Assembly: GCF_910579365.1 (NCBI RefSeq)
Contig: NZ_CAJTUX010000030.1
Span: 1-31,168 of the forward strand
Reading direction: 5' to 3'
DNA length: 31,168 nt
DNA from: an uncultured Oscillibacter sp.
GTDB taxonomy: Bacteria > Bacillota > Clostridia > Oscillospirales > Oscillospiraceae
Part shown: one piece after another, positions 8,495-15,886 of the stretch
Layout of the letters: the number at the start of each line of letters is the position of its first letter
Position numbering within the stretch: position 1 is the stretch's first letter
Program-made: the position numbers and the translations under genes
The notes under the pieces: model-generated
Database searches by the model: none
The model's input: the letters and a program-made list of their open reading frames with translations, nothing else
What the model was told of the DNA's origin: nothing

Positions 8495-9202
8495 ATGAGC
8501 GAAACGCTGCGGGAGTGGCTGGATAGGGAGTTCCGGGATTTCGAGCCGGTATGGAAGTCTTTCCGGGGCAAACAGCGGAGAATGTACTATATCTGGATGG
8601 CGGCGGCGGCGGCCGGCATGGTGGCTTTGGGTTTTGGCGCAGGGTATGACCTGGCCTATGTACTGCGGGTGCATCTTCTTATTGGAATAGGCATTGCAGC
8701 GTTTATCTGGCTGTGCGTGCTGCTTACCAGTCGGGCCAACACGATGAAGAATGCGCGGAAACAGTTTGAGAAAGCCCTTTCGATTCTTTCACCCTCCGAT
8801 CAGGAGGCTTTCGTCCGGCAGAACTTTGGGAGGGCAGATTTTCTCAACACGATTGAGGATAGCTTCCCCGCCCGGCTGCTGATAGGGCCGGATTTCTGGC
8901 TCTATTTTCGGGGTGTCTGCCATATCTACCGGGTATCGGATATGAAAGCGCTGGGCGTGCGGGAGGAGAAAACCCGGCTTTACTACAAGGTTGGAAACAC
9001 CCGTGTGCGCCAGAAGGTCGGCGCCGGAATCTCCCTGACCGTTGACTATCGGAAGGATGCCGGTTCCGCCAAGGAACGGTCCGAGCGGCTGTATCTGACC
9101 AGTTGGGAACAGTTTCAAACGGCAAAAGGGTTGATTGACCGGCACTGTCCAAAGGCTAAAACCCTGTGGCGGGAAAACGAAAAGGAGTTTGACGAAACAT
9201 GA
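8495..9202 (+). CDS. Hypothetical two-helix membrane protein
   Basis: The 235-residue product has two adjacent hydrophobic segments (about residues 35-53 and 60-82) in an otherwise soluble protein. The N-terminal 30 residues and the C-terminal 150 should face the cytoplasm. The C-terminal part alternates hydrophobic and charged residues (LLIGPDFWLYFRGVCHIYRV) in a pattern reminiscent of PH-like YcxB or DUF domains; this is a weak impression. ATG 8495 has AAGGA 9 nt upstream; an upstream in-frame start lacks a ribosome binding site. Its stop overlaps the following lipoprotein start as ATGA, so the two are coupled. GC content is visibly lower than in neighbours, consistent with acquisition by transfer. 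Confidence 0.82.
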   Translation: MSETLREWLDREFRDFEPVWKSFRGKQRRMYYIWMAAAAAGMVALGFGAGYDLAYVLRVHLLIGIGIAAFIWLCVLLTSRANTMKNARKQFEKALSILSPSDQEAFVRQNFGRADFLNTIEDSFPARLLIGPDFWLYFRGVCHIYRVSDMKALGVREEKTRLYYKVGNTRVRQKVGAGISLTVDYRKDAGSAKERSERLYLTSWEQFQTAKGLIDRHCPKAKTLWRENEKEFDET

Positions 9203-9819
9203 ATACGAAAAAAACCCGTTCTCGGCTCTGCCTGTTCTTGGCGGTGTTCATGCTGTTTTTGTCCGCTTGCGGTAAAGATGACGGCGAAAGCAGTCAGGGG
9301 GGCGGCGGTGATGATGTTCTGCTGCCCATCAGTATAAACGGTAAAGAGGTCCGGGTGGGGGAGACCACGGTCCAGACTCTGCTGGATGAGGGATTCGATG
9401 TGTCTTGGGTAGACGAGAGCTATCATCGGATTACCGTAGACCCTGCCACTCAACTGGAAGCGAATTCCTACTACACCGGCGGCAGCATCAAAGTGACCGA
9501 CAATATGCGTTTTGCGATTTCCTTTGCGACGGACGAGGAGGAAGTTTCTCTGGGGCAGGCGGTAATCGCCCGGCTGGAGCTGACTATGGCTGCCGAGGAC
9601 GATAAAAGCGCTCTTGAGACAATTTCCTTTGACGGAGTGCCAATCACGGAGTTGACCCAGGAAAAGGCCGCGGAGAAGTATCCCGGCTGGACCGGAAACG
9701 AGGTTATGTGGCTGCACTATGGATTAGAGTATAAGTACGACCTGAACTTTGATATTTCCACAGGTTATCTCAACAAGTTTGCTGTGGAGCGAACCTACGA
9801 CGTGGATTGGAATGGTTAA
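9199..9819 (+). CDS. Hypothetical lipoprotein
   Basis: A 206-residue protein with a type II signal peptide: basic N-terminus, hydrophobic core and lipobox LSAC with the lipidated Cys at residue 24. After a Gly/Ser linker, the mature part (about 45-206) contains repeated motifs such as SINGKEVRVGETTVQTLLDEG and SFDGVPITELTQEKAAEK. These resemble the short 'field/threshold' modules of uncharacterised clostridial lipoproteins. No enzyme motif is visible. It shares the ATGA overlap and lower GC with the membrane protein gene upstream, so a two-component envelope unit is likely. It ends at a bidirectional terminator. Confidence 0.85.
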   Translation: MNTKKTRSRLCLFLAVFMLFLSACGKDDGESSQGGGGDDVLLPISINGKEVRVGETTVQTLLDEGFDVSWVDESYHRITVDPATQLEANSYYTGGSIKVTDNMRFAISFATDEEEVSLGQAVIARLELTMAAEDDKSALETISFDGVPITELTQEKAAEKYPGWTGNEVMWLHYGLEYKYDLNFDISTGYLNKFAVERTYDVDWNG

Positions 9820-9842
9820 ACAGCAGACCTCCGGCGGGATAC

Positions 9843-9875
9843 AGCAGGGGAGGGGGCTCCGCCCCCTCCCCTGCT
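9843..9875. terminator. Bidirectional terminator between convergent genes
   Basis: AGCAGGGGAGGGGGC (9843-9857) and GCCCCCTCCCCTGCT (9861-9875) form a perfect 15-bp stem around TCC. The T-tracts are short on both sides. The last bases touch the stop codon of the minus-strand gene. Confidence 0.75.
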
Positions 9876-10567
9876 TATTTACAGTTCCGGTCCAGGATAT
9901 CCCGAATCATTTCTGTCTGCTCCGCGGTCAGGAGCGCCTGACCCGCCTCGCAGCGGACGTAGTTCTCCGTCAGGTTCACGCCGTAGCCGTCCCCAAACTC
10001 CGTGTCCACCATGAACTCGGGGAGGCAGCGGCAAACCGCCTCCGGGTCGTAGGCCAGGTTGATGACGATGTCCGTCAGAGTCACGGAGTCTCCGCCCCAG
10101 AAGGACCAGGTTTCCCCGTCCAGCGTCACCTCCGTCACCGTGTTGCCGCAGTAGCCCGTCACCGGGTTCTCCACCGTCTGGGGCTCCGCCGGCAGGAGGC
10201 AGTGGGCGCAAAAGGTCCAGCCCAGCTCCTCCAGCCGCTCCAGGGTCTCCTCCGGGATGTCCGCCAGCGCGCCCTCCTCCAGGCGCTTCCAGTCAAGGGC
10301 CTCCGTTTGAGGGGGGAAAACCGTGGAGACGCCGTCGTGGGTGACCCGGACCCGGTCTCCGTTGTTCCAGTCGCAAAACGCGTCGCAGACCTCCGTTGTC
10401 AAAACGATGGGTTCCCCGTCCTCTGTCACCAGCAGGGTCCGGATATTCCCCTCCTCATTCCACGCAGTCAGGGCGCGTCCCTCCGTCGTCTCCGGCTCCG
10501 CCGCCGGGGCGGCGCAGGCCGCCAGCAGCAAAAGCGCAGCGCAGGCAAACAGACAAAACCGCTTCAT
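9875..10567 (-). CDS. Hypothetical lipoprotein
   Basis: A 230-residue protein with a lipoprotein signal peptide, lipobox LAAC, Cys at residue 18. The mature part begins with a small beta-rich region (about 30-90, TAWNEEGNIRTLLVTEDGEP) similar in style to the domains after lipoboxes in Oscillospiraceae surface proteins. It contains several cysteines (AFCDW, FCAHC, GYCGN, CRCLPE), unusual for an exported protein of an anaerobe, which might bind metal or form disulfides. It ends in an amphipathic helix. GAGGAGG precedes the ATG. It starts 15 nt after another lipoprotein gene, so the two are co-transcribed. Function unknown. Confidence 0.85.
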   Translation of the reverse strand: MKRFCLFACAALLLLAACAAPAAEPETTEGRALTAWNEEGNIRTLLVTEDGEPIVLTTEVCDAFCDWNNGDRVRVTHDGVSTVFPPQTEALDWKRLEEGALADIPEETLERLEELGWTFCAHCLLPAEPQTVENPVTGYCGNTVTEVTLDGETWSFWGGDSVTLTDIVINLAYDPEAVCRCLPEFMVDTEFGDGYGVNLTENYVRCEAGQALLTAEQTEMIRDILDRNCK

Positions 10568-10582
10568 CGCCGTTCCTCCTCT

Positions 10583-11560
10583 TTATGAAATTATCTCGCT
10601 GCCTACGCTGTATCCGTTCCATGCCGTGGCCTCTCCCCACCCGGCGGAGCAGTCATAAAAGCAGTACGCTCCCAGGGGCGACCGCCACTTCTCCGCGTTG
10701 AAGAACAGGACCGGCAGAGAGTATGTCTCCCCCTCGTGCTCCTCGTTGGACTCGATGGAGAACAGGCATCCGTCCTCCCACTCGTAAAACGCCGGTCCCG
10801 CCACGGTCTCCTTCTGCTGTGCGCCGTCCGTGTGTTGGATGGTCTTTTCCTGGAAATAGCCCTGCTCCTTCAGCTCCTGGAAGGTCCCTGTGACCACCTC
10901 CACGCCGTGCAGTTCGCCGAAGCGCCAGGCCAGGGCGGACGTTTCGCTCTCCGTCAGCCCGCCGGGGGCCCGGCTCAGGTCCAGTCCCGCGATGGAGATG
11001 TCCTCATTCAGTCCCAGGTCCTTGTTCCACAGGTCGTCCAGCACCTGGAGATACAGCCCGCAGAGGTCGTAGGCGGTCCCCATGCCGTTTCGCCCCTGGC
11101 CCCGGCTCCAGGCCGACACGCCGTAAACCTCCCCAAACTGGGCGGGGAAGCTCTCCAGCACGCCGCCGTTAAAGGACACCTCCACGGGCATTCCGTCCTC
11201 CAGAACCGCAGGCTCCGCCGCCGCGCCGTCCAGGGTCACCGGGATGTTTTCCACGTTCAGCCGGTACACGCCGGTTCCGCCGTACAGTCCCCCGTCCAGC
11301 TCCGCCAGGAGCAGATTCCCGTCCTCCGCCCCGTCCACAATTCGGCAGAAGAGCACCGCAGGCTCCTCGTCCTCCGCCAGGGAGGGGGCGGGCTTTCCGC
11401 CTTCTCCCGGATTCTCCCCGCCGCCGGAGGCGGGCTCCTCCTCCAGGGTCCTAACCGCCGTCCCGGCGGGGGCCGCCGCCGTTTCCGCCGGGGCGTGTCC
11501 GCAGCCGGACAGCAGGCACAGGACCAGCGCCAGCACCAATATACATTTCCAGTGTTTCAT
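10583..11560 (-). CDS. Hypothetical lipoprotein
   Basis: A 325-residue protein with signal peptide and lipobox LSGC (Cys20). A low-complexity Ala/Glu/Gly linker spans about residues 22-68. A beta-rich region (about 68-140) ends in VEVSFNGGVLESFPAQFGEV, much like DUF3221-type or OB-like domains. A second globular part (about 145-325) contains YDLCGLYLQVLDDLWNKD, a helix common in clostridial hypothetical lipoproteins, and ends with AYCFYDCSAGWGEATAWNG. No catalytic motif is seen. Its ATG directly abuts a long hairpin (11561-11605) that also holds the ribosome binding site, so its translation is probably restricted. Confidence 0.85.
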   Translation of the reverse strand: MKHWKCILVLALVLCLLSGCGHAPAETAAAPAGTAVRTLEEEPASGGGENPGEGGKPAPSLAEDEEPAVLFCRIVDGAEDGNLLLAELDGGLYGGTGVYRLNVENIPVTLDGAAAEPAVLEDGMPVEVSFNGGVLESFPAQFGEVYGVSAWSRGQGRNGMGTAYDLCGLYLQVLDDLWNKDLGLNEDISIAGLDLSRAPGGLTESETSALAWRFGELHGVEVVTGTFQELKEQGYFQEKTIQHTDGAQQKETVAGPAFYEWEDGCLFSIESNEEHEGETYSLPVLFFNAEKWRSPLGAYCFYDCSAGWGEATAWNGYSVGSEIIS

Positions 11561-11605
11561 AAAACCGCCTCCTCTGCCTGTTTAGACGGCAGGGGAGGCG
11601 GCTTT
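11561..11605 (-). promoter_or_regulatory. 18-bp hairpin that both follows the DUF3021-like gene and holds the lipoprotein ribosome binding site
   Basis: On the minus strand the arms at 11605-11588 and 11578-11561 pair over 18 positions with one G-U and one C-A mismatch, around a 9-nt loop, and end in UUUU directly before ATG 11560. The 3' arm carries GAGGAGG, the only ribosome binding site for the lipoprotein gene. The hairpin begins 9 nt after the upstream stop. It can act as terminator, translational lock or both. Confidence 0.75.
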
Positions 11606-11614
11606 GTTCCAGGA

Positions 11615-12445
11615 TCATTCCACTTTTTTCAGCTTCCGAAGAACCGCGCCCAGCGCTCCCCCCGCCAGGGCGGCGGCGCCCGCCAAACCGGTGAAGAACA
11701 GGGCTGAGCTGTTGTAAATAAGGAATACGCCGGGAAGGGTGAACACCATGCAAAACGCCGGATAGACCGGCCACCAGCGCCGGAGGCGGGCGGCCAGGGG
11801 GCAGGCGCTGAAAAAGCAGAACAGGGGCAGGATGAAAAAGGGATAAAAAATCCCCGTCAGCACCGGGAAATCCCGGGCGTCCGCCAGCATCAGCGCCGGG
11901 GGCAGCAGCAGCTCCACCGCCGCCGCCAGCAGAAGATAGGGGGCCAGCGTCTTCCAGGGCGGCTCCGCCTCCGGCAGGCCCGCGGATTTCCGGATGGCCC
12001 GCAGGTCCGCCTGCCACTCCAGAAAGCGGACGGACCATTTCAGCACATACGCCAGCAGCAGCAGCCCCAGCAAGCACAGCCAGGCGCCCCGATAGGGAAA
12101 CCACCGGCACCGCCGCCCCGCCAGAGAAAAGACCGCCGCCGTGGCCAGGAAGTGGACGGCGGACCAGAGGAGCGTCCGCCGCTCCAGGAGGAATGGAACT
12201 TCCATGGTGCTCAGCGCCGCCCCCAGAAGTCCGGACCAGAGCAGCTGAATCAGCGCCGCCGTCACCGGGCTCCCGCAGGCCTCCGCCATCTCTTCGGACA
12301 CCACCAGCAGGGCCCCTCCCGAGGGGGCCGGGACGGAGAAGGCGTTTCCCGCCACAAATACCAGATAGACCAAAACCGCTCCCCAGGGAAAGCCCGTCCT
12401 TGCCCGCCGGAAGAACTCCCGCCGGACGCTGATCTCCTCGCTCAT
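11615..12445 (-). CDS. DUF3021-like membrane protein with an extra C-terminal membrane domain
   Basis: The 276-residue protein starts at ATG 12445, overlapping the LytTR stop as ATGA, with AAGGAGGTG inside the upstream gene. Residues about 1-135 (MSEEISVRREFFRRARTGFP, four hydrophobic segments, helix with WSVRFLEWQADLRAI) follow the pattern of DUF3021 proteins, the usual membrane partners of stand-alone LytTR regulators. After a short polar linker (SAGLPEAEPPWKT), a second block of about 130 residues adds four more hydrophobic segments and ends in a basic tail. Typical DUF3021 proteins stop near 140 residues, so this looks like a fusion. It probably modulates the LytTR regulator. Confidence 0.8.
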   Translation of the reverse strand: MSEEISVRREFFRRARTGFPWGAVLVYLVFVAGNAFSVPAPSGGALLVVSEEMAEACGSPVTAALIQLLWSGLLGAALSTMEVPFLLERRTLLWSAVHFLATAAVFSLAGRRCRWFPYRGAWLCLLGLLLLAYVLKWSVRFLEWQADLRAIRKSAGLPEAEPPWKTLAPYLLLAAAVELLLPPALMLADARDFPVLTGIFYPFFILPLFCFFSACPLAARLRRWWPVYPAFCMVFTLPGVFLIYNSSALFFTGLAGAAALAGGALGAVLRKLKKVE

Positions 12446-12867
12446 ATCCCCAGCACCTCCTTGATCTTCTTCACATACCGCCGGGAGACGTAGGTGGTCA
12501 CGCCGCCGGTCAAAGTCACCCGGATGGTCCCGGAAAGGCTCAGGTCCAGGGCCGTCACCCGCTTCCAGTTGACGATCTCCGAGTGGGACACCCGGACGAA
12601 GGTGTGCTTCTCCAGGCGGTCCTCCAGCTCGTACAGCCGGAGACGGACGGTGTAGACCGCCCCGTCCAGGGTCTGGGCCCGGACCTCCTTGTCCTCGCCG
12701 TAGAAGCGGAGAATCTCCTCCGGGTTCAGCGGCGCGGCCGTCCCGTCCCGAAAGCCCGCCAGGCGCTCCGGCTCCTCCAGCCGGGACAGGAGAGCCGCCA
12801 GCTCCGGCGTCTTGCCCGGGGACAGGATTTTTACCAGCAGCTCCCGCTGCGCCTCGTCCAGCTCCAC
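12442..12867 (-). CDS. LytTR family DNA-binding regulator (possible ATA start)
   Basis: A 141-residue regulator from GTG 12867. The C-terminal half (about residues 45-141) is a LytTR DNA-binding domain with LYELEDRLEKHTFVRVSHSEIVN and the terminal VSRRYVKKIKEVLG, as in stand-alone regulators of the LytTR-DUF3021 type. There is no receiver domain. The start is odd. AAAGGAGG (12895-12888) is 20 nt from the GTG but exactly 8 nt from an in-frame ATA (12879-12877) that would give IKIEVELDEA, matching the usual MKIEVELDE start. Initiation at ATA or an ATG-to-ATA change is likely. Coupled to the membrane gene downstream by ATGA overlap. Confidence 0.92.
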   Translation of the reverse strand: MELDEAQRELLVKILSPGKTPELAALLSRLEEPERLAGFRDGTAAPLNPEEILRFYGEDKEVRAQTLDGAVYTVRLRLYELEDRLEKHTFVRVSHSEIVNWKRVTALDLSLSGTIRVTLTGGVTTYVSRRYVKKIKEVLGI

Positions 12868-12904
12868 TTCGATTTTTATGGCTCCCGCCTCCTTTCTGCG
12901 CTTT

Positions 12905-12933
12905 AGTATAGCCCAAAGGGGGGACTTCGTCCA
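12905..12933 (-). promoter_or_regulatory. Candidate promoter of the LytTR operon
   Basis: On the minus strand TGGACG (12933-12928), 17-bp spacer and TATACT (12910-12905) lie about 26 nt before the ATA/GTG start. The -35 is weak. Confidence 0.5.
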
Positions 12934-13149
12934 GCGGGGGGCGGACCATTGGTTCCCGTGGGGGGATGGATGGTGGGCGTCGAATATCGAATCGACGCGC
13001 TCCTCTTTCCGCTGCCGCTGTCTTGGCCGTTTTTGTGGCTGGGATGTTGGACGGTTCCCGCCTTGGCAGACGGACGGCAGCTTGCCGCTTGTTTCCCGGG
13101 CCCGCCCTTCTACCGATAGACCGCCCGTGAAATTTTTTCGGAATCCCCC
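12934..13149. other. Gene-free spacer with an operator-like dyad
   Basis: No gene is supported. GCGTCGA (12977-12983) and TCGACGC (12992-12998) are perfect inverted arms 8 nt apart, the size of a dimeric repressor site. It lies about 45 nt upstream of the LytTR -35 and 150 nt before the psuK promoter, so either could be its target. Confidence 0.45.
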
Positions 13150-13178
13150 TTGACATCTGCAAAACGAACGTTTATAAT
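13150..13178 (+). promoter_or_regulatory. psuK-psuG promoter with internal dyad
   Basis: TTGACA (13150-13155), a 17-bp spacer and TATAAT (13173-13178) are full consensus. The spacer holds AAACG-AA-CGTTT (13162-13173), a perfect dyad suited to a repressor. ATAAGCA (13177-13183) and TGCTTAT (13206-13212) form another inverted pair in the leader. Confidence 0.85.
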
Positions 13179-13225
13179 AAGCATTAGATTAGAAGATTAA
13201 ATTTTTGCTTATACGGAGGTGGACC

Positions 13226-14308
13226 ATGACCAAGCGGGAACGGCAGCTGCTCAACTGGATCGAGGAAAACCCCCTCATCTCCCAGAAGGAGCTGGCGGAC
13301 AAGGCGGGAATCACCCGCTCCTCCGTCGCTGTGCATATTTCCAACCTGATGAAGAAAGGCTATATCACCGGCAAGGGCTACATCGTTCAGACCGCCCCCT
13401 ATGTCACGGTGGTGGGAGGCGTCAACGTGGACATCGGGGGCCGCCCGGCGGCGGCGCTGGTGGCCCGGGACTCCAACCCCGGAACGGTCCACTCCTCCCT
13501 GGGGGGCGTGGGACGGAACATCGCCCACAACATGGCCCTGCTGGGGCTGGACGTGCGGCTGCTCACCGCCTTCGGGGACGATCTCAACGCCCAGAAGCTG
13601 GCCGCCAGCTGCGGCGAGCTGGGCATCGACATCTCCCAGTCCCCCGTCATCCCCGGCGGGCGGACCTCGACCTATCTTTTTATCAACGACCAGCAGGGCG
13701 ACATGGCCCTCGCCGTCAGCGACATGGAGATCTACGAGCATCTCACGCCCCAGGTTCTGGCTCAGCGGCGCAAGCTTCTGGACGGCAGCCAGGTGGTGGT
13801 GCTGGACACCAACATCCCCGCCGAGAGCATCGCCTGGCTGGCGGAAAACTGCGCCGCCCCCCTCTTTGCGGACCCGGTTTCCACCGCCAAGGCCGGGAAG
13901 CTCCGGCCCGTCCTGGGAAAGCTCCACACCCTGAAGCCCAACCGCCTGGAGGCGGAGCTCCTCTCCGGCGTGCCCATTACGGACGAAGACAGCCTGCGCC
14001 GCGCCGCCGCCGCCCTGCTGGACACCGGCCTGCGCCGGGTGTTCATCTCCCTGGGGGCGGACGGCGTCTTCGCCGCCGACCACAACGGGCAGGCGCAGAT
14101 TCCCTGCCTCCCGGCGGAGCTGGTCAACGCCACCGGCTGCGGCGACGCCTTTATGTCCGCCATCGCCTGGGCCTATCTCCAGGGCACCGATCTGGAGGAC
14201 ACCGCCCGGGCCGGTCTGGCCGCCTCCTCCATCGCCATGGAGAGCCGGGAGACCATTAACCCCGCCATGAGTGAAGAGGCCCTGCGGGAGCGCATGGGCC
14301 CCGCCTGA
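13226..14308 (+). CDS. psuK: Pseudouridine kinase with N-terminal winged helix
   Basis: The PfkB-family enzyme phosphorylates pseudouridine to its 5'-phosphate, the first step of pseudouridine breakdown. The product has 360 residues. Residues 1-55 form a winged-helix domain (RQLLNWIEENPLISQKELA, GITRSSVAVHISNLMKKGYI); residues 58-360 are the kinase, with GGVGRN at 93-98 and NATGCGDAF at 301-309, the catalytic Asp being residue 307. ATG 13226 follows GGAGGTGG; an upstream TTG lies before that site and was rejected. psuG is 45 nt downstream. The fused DNA-binding domain suggests self-regulation, perhaps at the dyad in the promoter. Confidence 0.93.
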   Translation: MTKRERQLLNWIEENPLISQKELADKAGITRSSVAVHISNLMKKGYITGKGYIVQTAPYVTVVGGVNVDIGGRPAAALVARDSNPGTVHSSLGGVGRNIAHNMALLGLDVRLLTAFGDDLNAQKLAASCGELGIDISQSPVIPGGRTSTYLFINDQQGDMALAVSDMEIYEHLTPQVLAQRRKLLDGSQVVVLDTNIPAESIAWLAENCAAPLFADPVSTAKAGKLRPVLGKLHTLKPNRLEAELLSGVPITDEDSLRRAAAALLDTGLRRVFISLGADGVFAADHNGQAQIPCLPAELVNATGCGDAFMSAIAWAYLQGTDLEDTARAGLAASSIAMESRETINPAMSEEALRERMGPA

Positions 14309-14353
14309 CAACCCGTTCATCCGTCTCAATTTATATATTTGGAGGTTTTCATC

Positions 14354-15283
14354 ATGAACATGAACAAGTATCTGGACATCGCCCCCGAAGTCAAGGAAGC
14401 CCTGGCCGCCGGAAAGCCCGTGGTGGCCCTGGAGTCCACCATCATCTCCCACGGCATGCCCTATCCCCAGAACGTGGAAACCGCCTTGAAGGTGGAGTCC
14501 ATCATCCGGGAGAACGGGGCCGTCCCCGCCACCATCGCCGTGCTGGGCGGCCGGCTGAAGGCCGGCCTCTCTCCCGAGGAGATCGATCACCTGGGTAAGG
14601 CCGGCTCCGCCGTGGCCAAGGCCAGCCGCCGGGATCTGCCCGTCCTCGTGGCCCAGGGGAAGGACGGCGCCACCACCGTCACCACTACCATGATTATCGC
14701 CCACATGGCGGGCATCTCCGTCTTCGCCACCGGCGGCATCGGCGGCGTCCACCGGGGCGCCGAGACCACCATGGACATCTCCGCCGACCTGGAAGAGCTG
14801 GCCCGCACCCCCGTCATGGTGGTCTGCGCCGGAGCCAAGTCCATCCTGGACCTGGGCCTCACCCTGGAGTATCTGGAAACCCACGGCGTGCCCGTCATCG
14901 GCTACGGCACCGAGGAGCTTCCCGCCTTCTACACCCGCAAGAGCGGCTTCGCCGTGGACTACCGCATCGACACCCCCGCGGACCTGGCCAAGATTTTCTA
15001 CGTCAAGCAGGACTGCGGCCTGGGCGGCGGCATGCTGGTGGCCAACCCCATTCCCGAGGAGTACTCCATGGATGCGGATGTGATCAGCAAGGCGATCAGC
15101 GACGCCGTGGCCGAGGCCAAGGCCCAGGGCATCCACGGCAAGGAGACCACCCCCTTCCTGCTGGCCAAGATCAAGGACCTCACCGGCGGCAGCTCTCTGG
15201 ACAGCAACATCCAGCTGGTGTTCAACAACGCGCGCCTGGCCGCCAAAACGGCGGTGGAGCTGGCGGCTCTTGCCAAGAACTGA
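14354..15283 (+). CDS. psuG: Pseudouridine-5'-phosphate glycosidase
   Basis: PsuG splits pseudouridine 5'-phosphate into uracil and ribose 5-phosphate, breaking a C-C glycosidic bond. The 309-residue product spans the whole family. Diagnostic stretches are VVALESTIISHGMPYPQN near the start, GATTVTTTMIIAHMAGI and FATGGIGGVHRGAETTMDIS in the core, CAGAKSILDLGLTLEYLETHG with the likely catalytic lysine, and a C-terminal NIQLVFNNARLAA. I use ATG 14354, 8 nt after GGAGG; a second ATG at 14360 is possible. It follows psuK and ends at a strong terminator, making a two-gene salvage operon. The ribose phosphate can enter the pentose phosphate pathway. Confidence 0.97.
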   Translation: MNMNKYLDIAPEVKEALAAGKPVVALESTIISHGMPYPQNVETALKVESIIRENGAVPATIAVLGGRLKAGLSPEEIDHLGKAGSAVAKASRRDLPVLVAQGKDGATTVTTTMIIAHMAGISVFATGGIGGVHRGAETTMDISADLEELARTPVMVVCAGAKSILDLGLTLEYLETHGVPVIGYGTEELPAFYTRKSGFAVDYRIDTPADLAKIFYVKQDCGLGGGMLVANPIPEEYSMDADVISKAISDAVAEAKAQGIHGKETTPFLLAKIKDLTGGSSLDSNIQLVFNNARLAAKTAVELAALAKN

Positions 15284-15298
15284 AACCTGTGTTAAAAT

Positions 15299-15330
15299 GG
15301 ACCGGCTGATGATCAGCCGGTCCGTTTTTT
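15299..15330 (+). terminator. Intrinsic terminator of psuK-psuG
   Basis: GGACCGGCTG (15299-15308) pairs with CAGCCGGTCC (15314-15323) around a small loop, then G and six T residues. Confidence 0.92.
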
Positions 15331-15451
15331 GCAAACCCCGGTTTTTATGGGGGCGGCCTCCGCAGAGGCGATTTCCAATCGCCCGTTTCCTCTCCAGCCC
15401 CCGCCCACCCTCCAACTCCCCCGGCCCCCATATTTGAAACGAGGTATCCCT

Positions 15452-15841
15452 ATGAACATCACCCCCCTCTCCGCCGCGTCCCGTGGAAAAACGCAGTTCC
15501 TGCCCGAGGCGCACGACGATTTCCTCTGGGCCGTCATGGGTTCTCCCTGGGTCCTTCTGGCCTGCTGGCTGGTGCTGATCAACCTCGCCGCCTTCTTCGC
15601 CTTCGGCGTGGACAAGTGGAAGGCCAAGCGGAAGGAAAAAAACGAAGCGGTCCGCCGTATCCCCGAGAAGAACCTGCTGCTCCTGGCGGCGGCAGGGGGC
15701 AGCGTGGGAGCCCTGCTGGGCATGCGGGTCTTTCACCACAAGACGCGTCACAGGGTCTTTCAATTCGGCGTGCCCGTCATCCTGGCTCTGCAAATCCTCG
15801 TCCCCTTCGGCCTGTGGCTGTATTTTACCGTCATCCGGTAA
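15452..15841 (+). CDS. DUF1294 family membrane protein
   Basis: The 129-residue product has two hydrophobic segments around the DUF1294 core. One is at about 32-52 (LLACWLVLINLAAFFAFGVDK) and the other near the C-terminus (VFQFGVPVILALQILVPFGLW). Between them lies the family signature, RRIPEKNLLLLAAAGGSVGA and the HKTRHRVFQ motif. Family members are usually 80-110 residues; this one has about 30 extra N-terminal residues. ATG 15452 is preceded by GAGG at 7 nt. Upstream in-frame extension overlaps the psuG terminator and was rejected. Function of the family is unknown. Confidence 0.88.
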   Translation: MNITPLSAASRGKTQFLPEAHDDFLWAVMGSPWVLLACWLVLINLAAFFAFGVDKWKAKRKEKNEAVRRIPEKNLLLLAAAGGSVGALLGMRVFHHKTRHRVFQFGVPVILALQILVPFGLWLYFTVIR

Positions 15842-15861
15842 GCCGGGGACCGCGTTTACAT

Positions 15862-15886
15862 GCGGGCGGTTTTCCGCCCGCCTTTT
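15862..15886 (+). terminator. Terminator after the DUF1294 gene
   Basis: GCGGGCGG (15862-15869), loop TTTT, CCGCCCGC (15874-15881), then CTTTTG. Confidence 0.75.
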
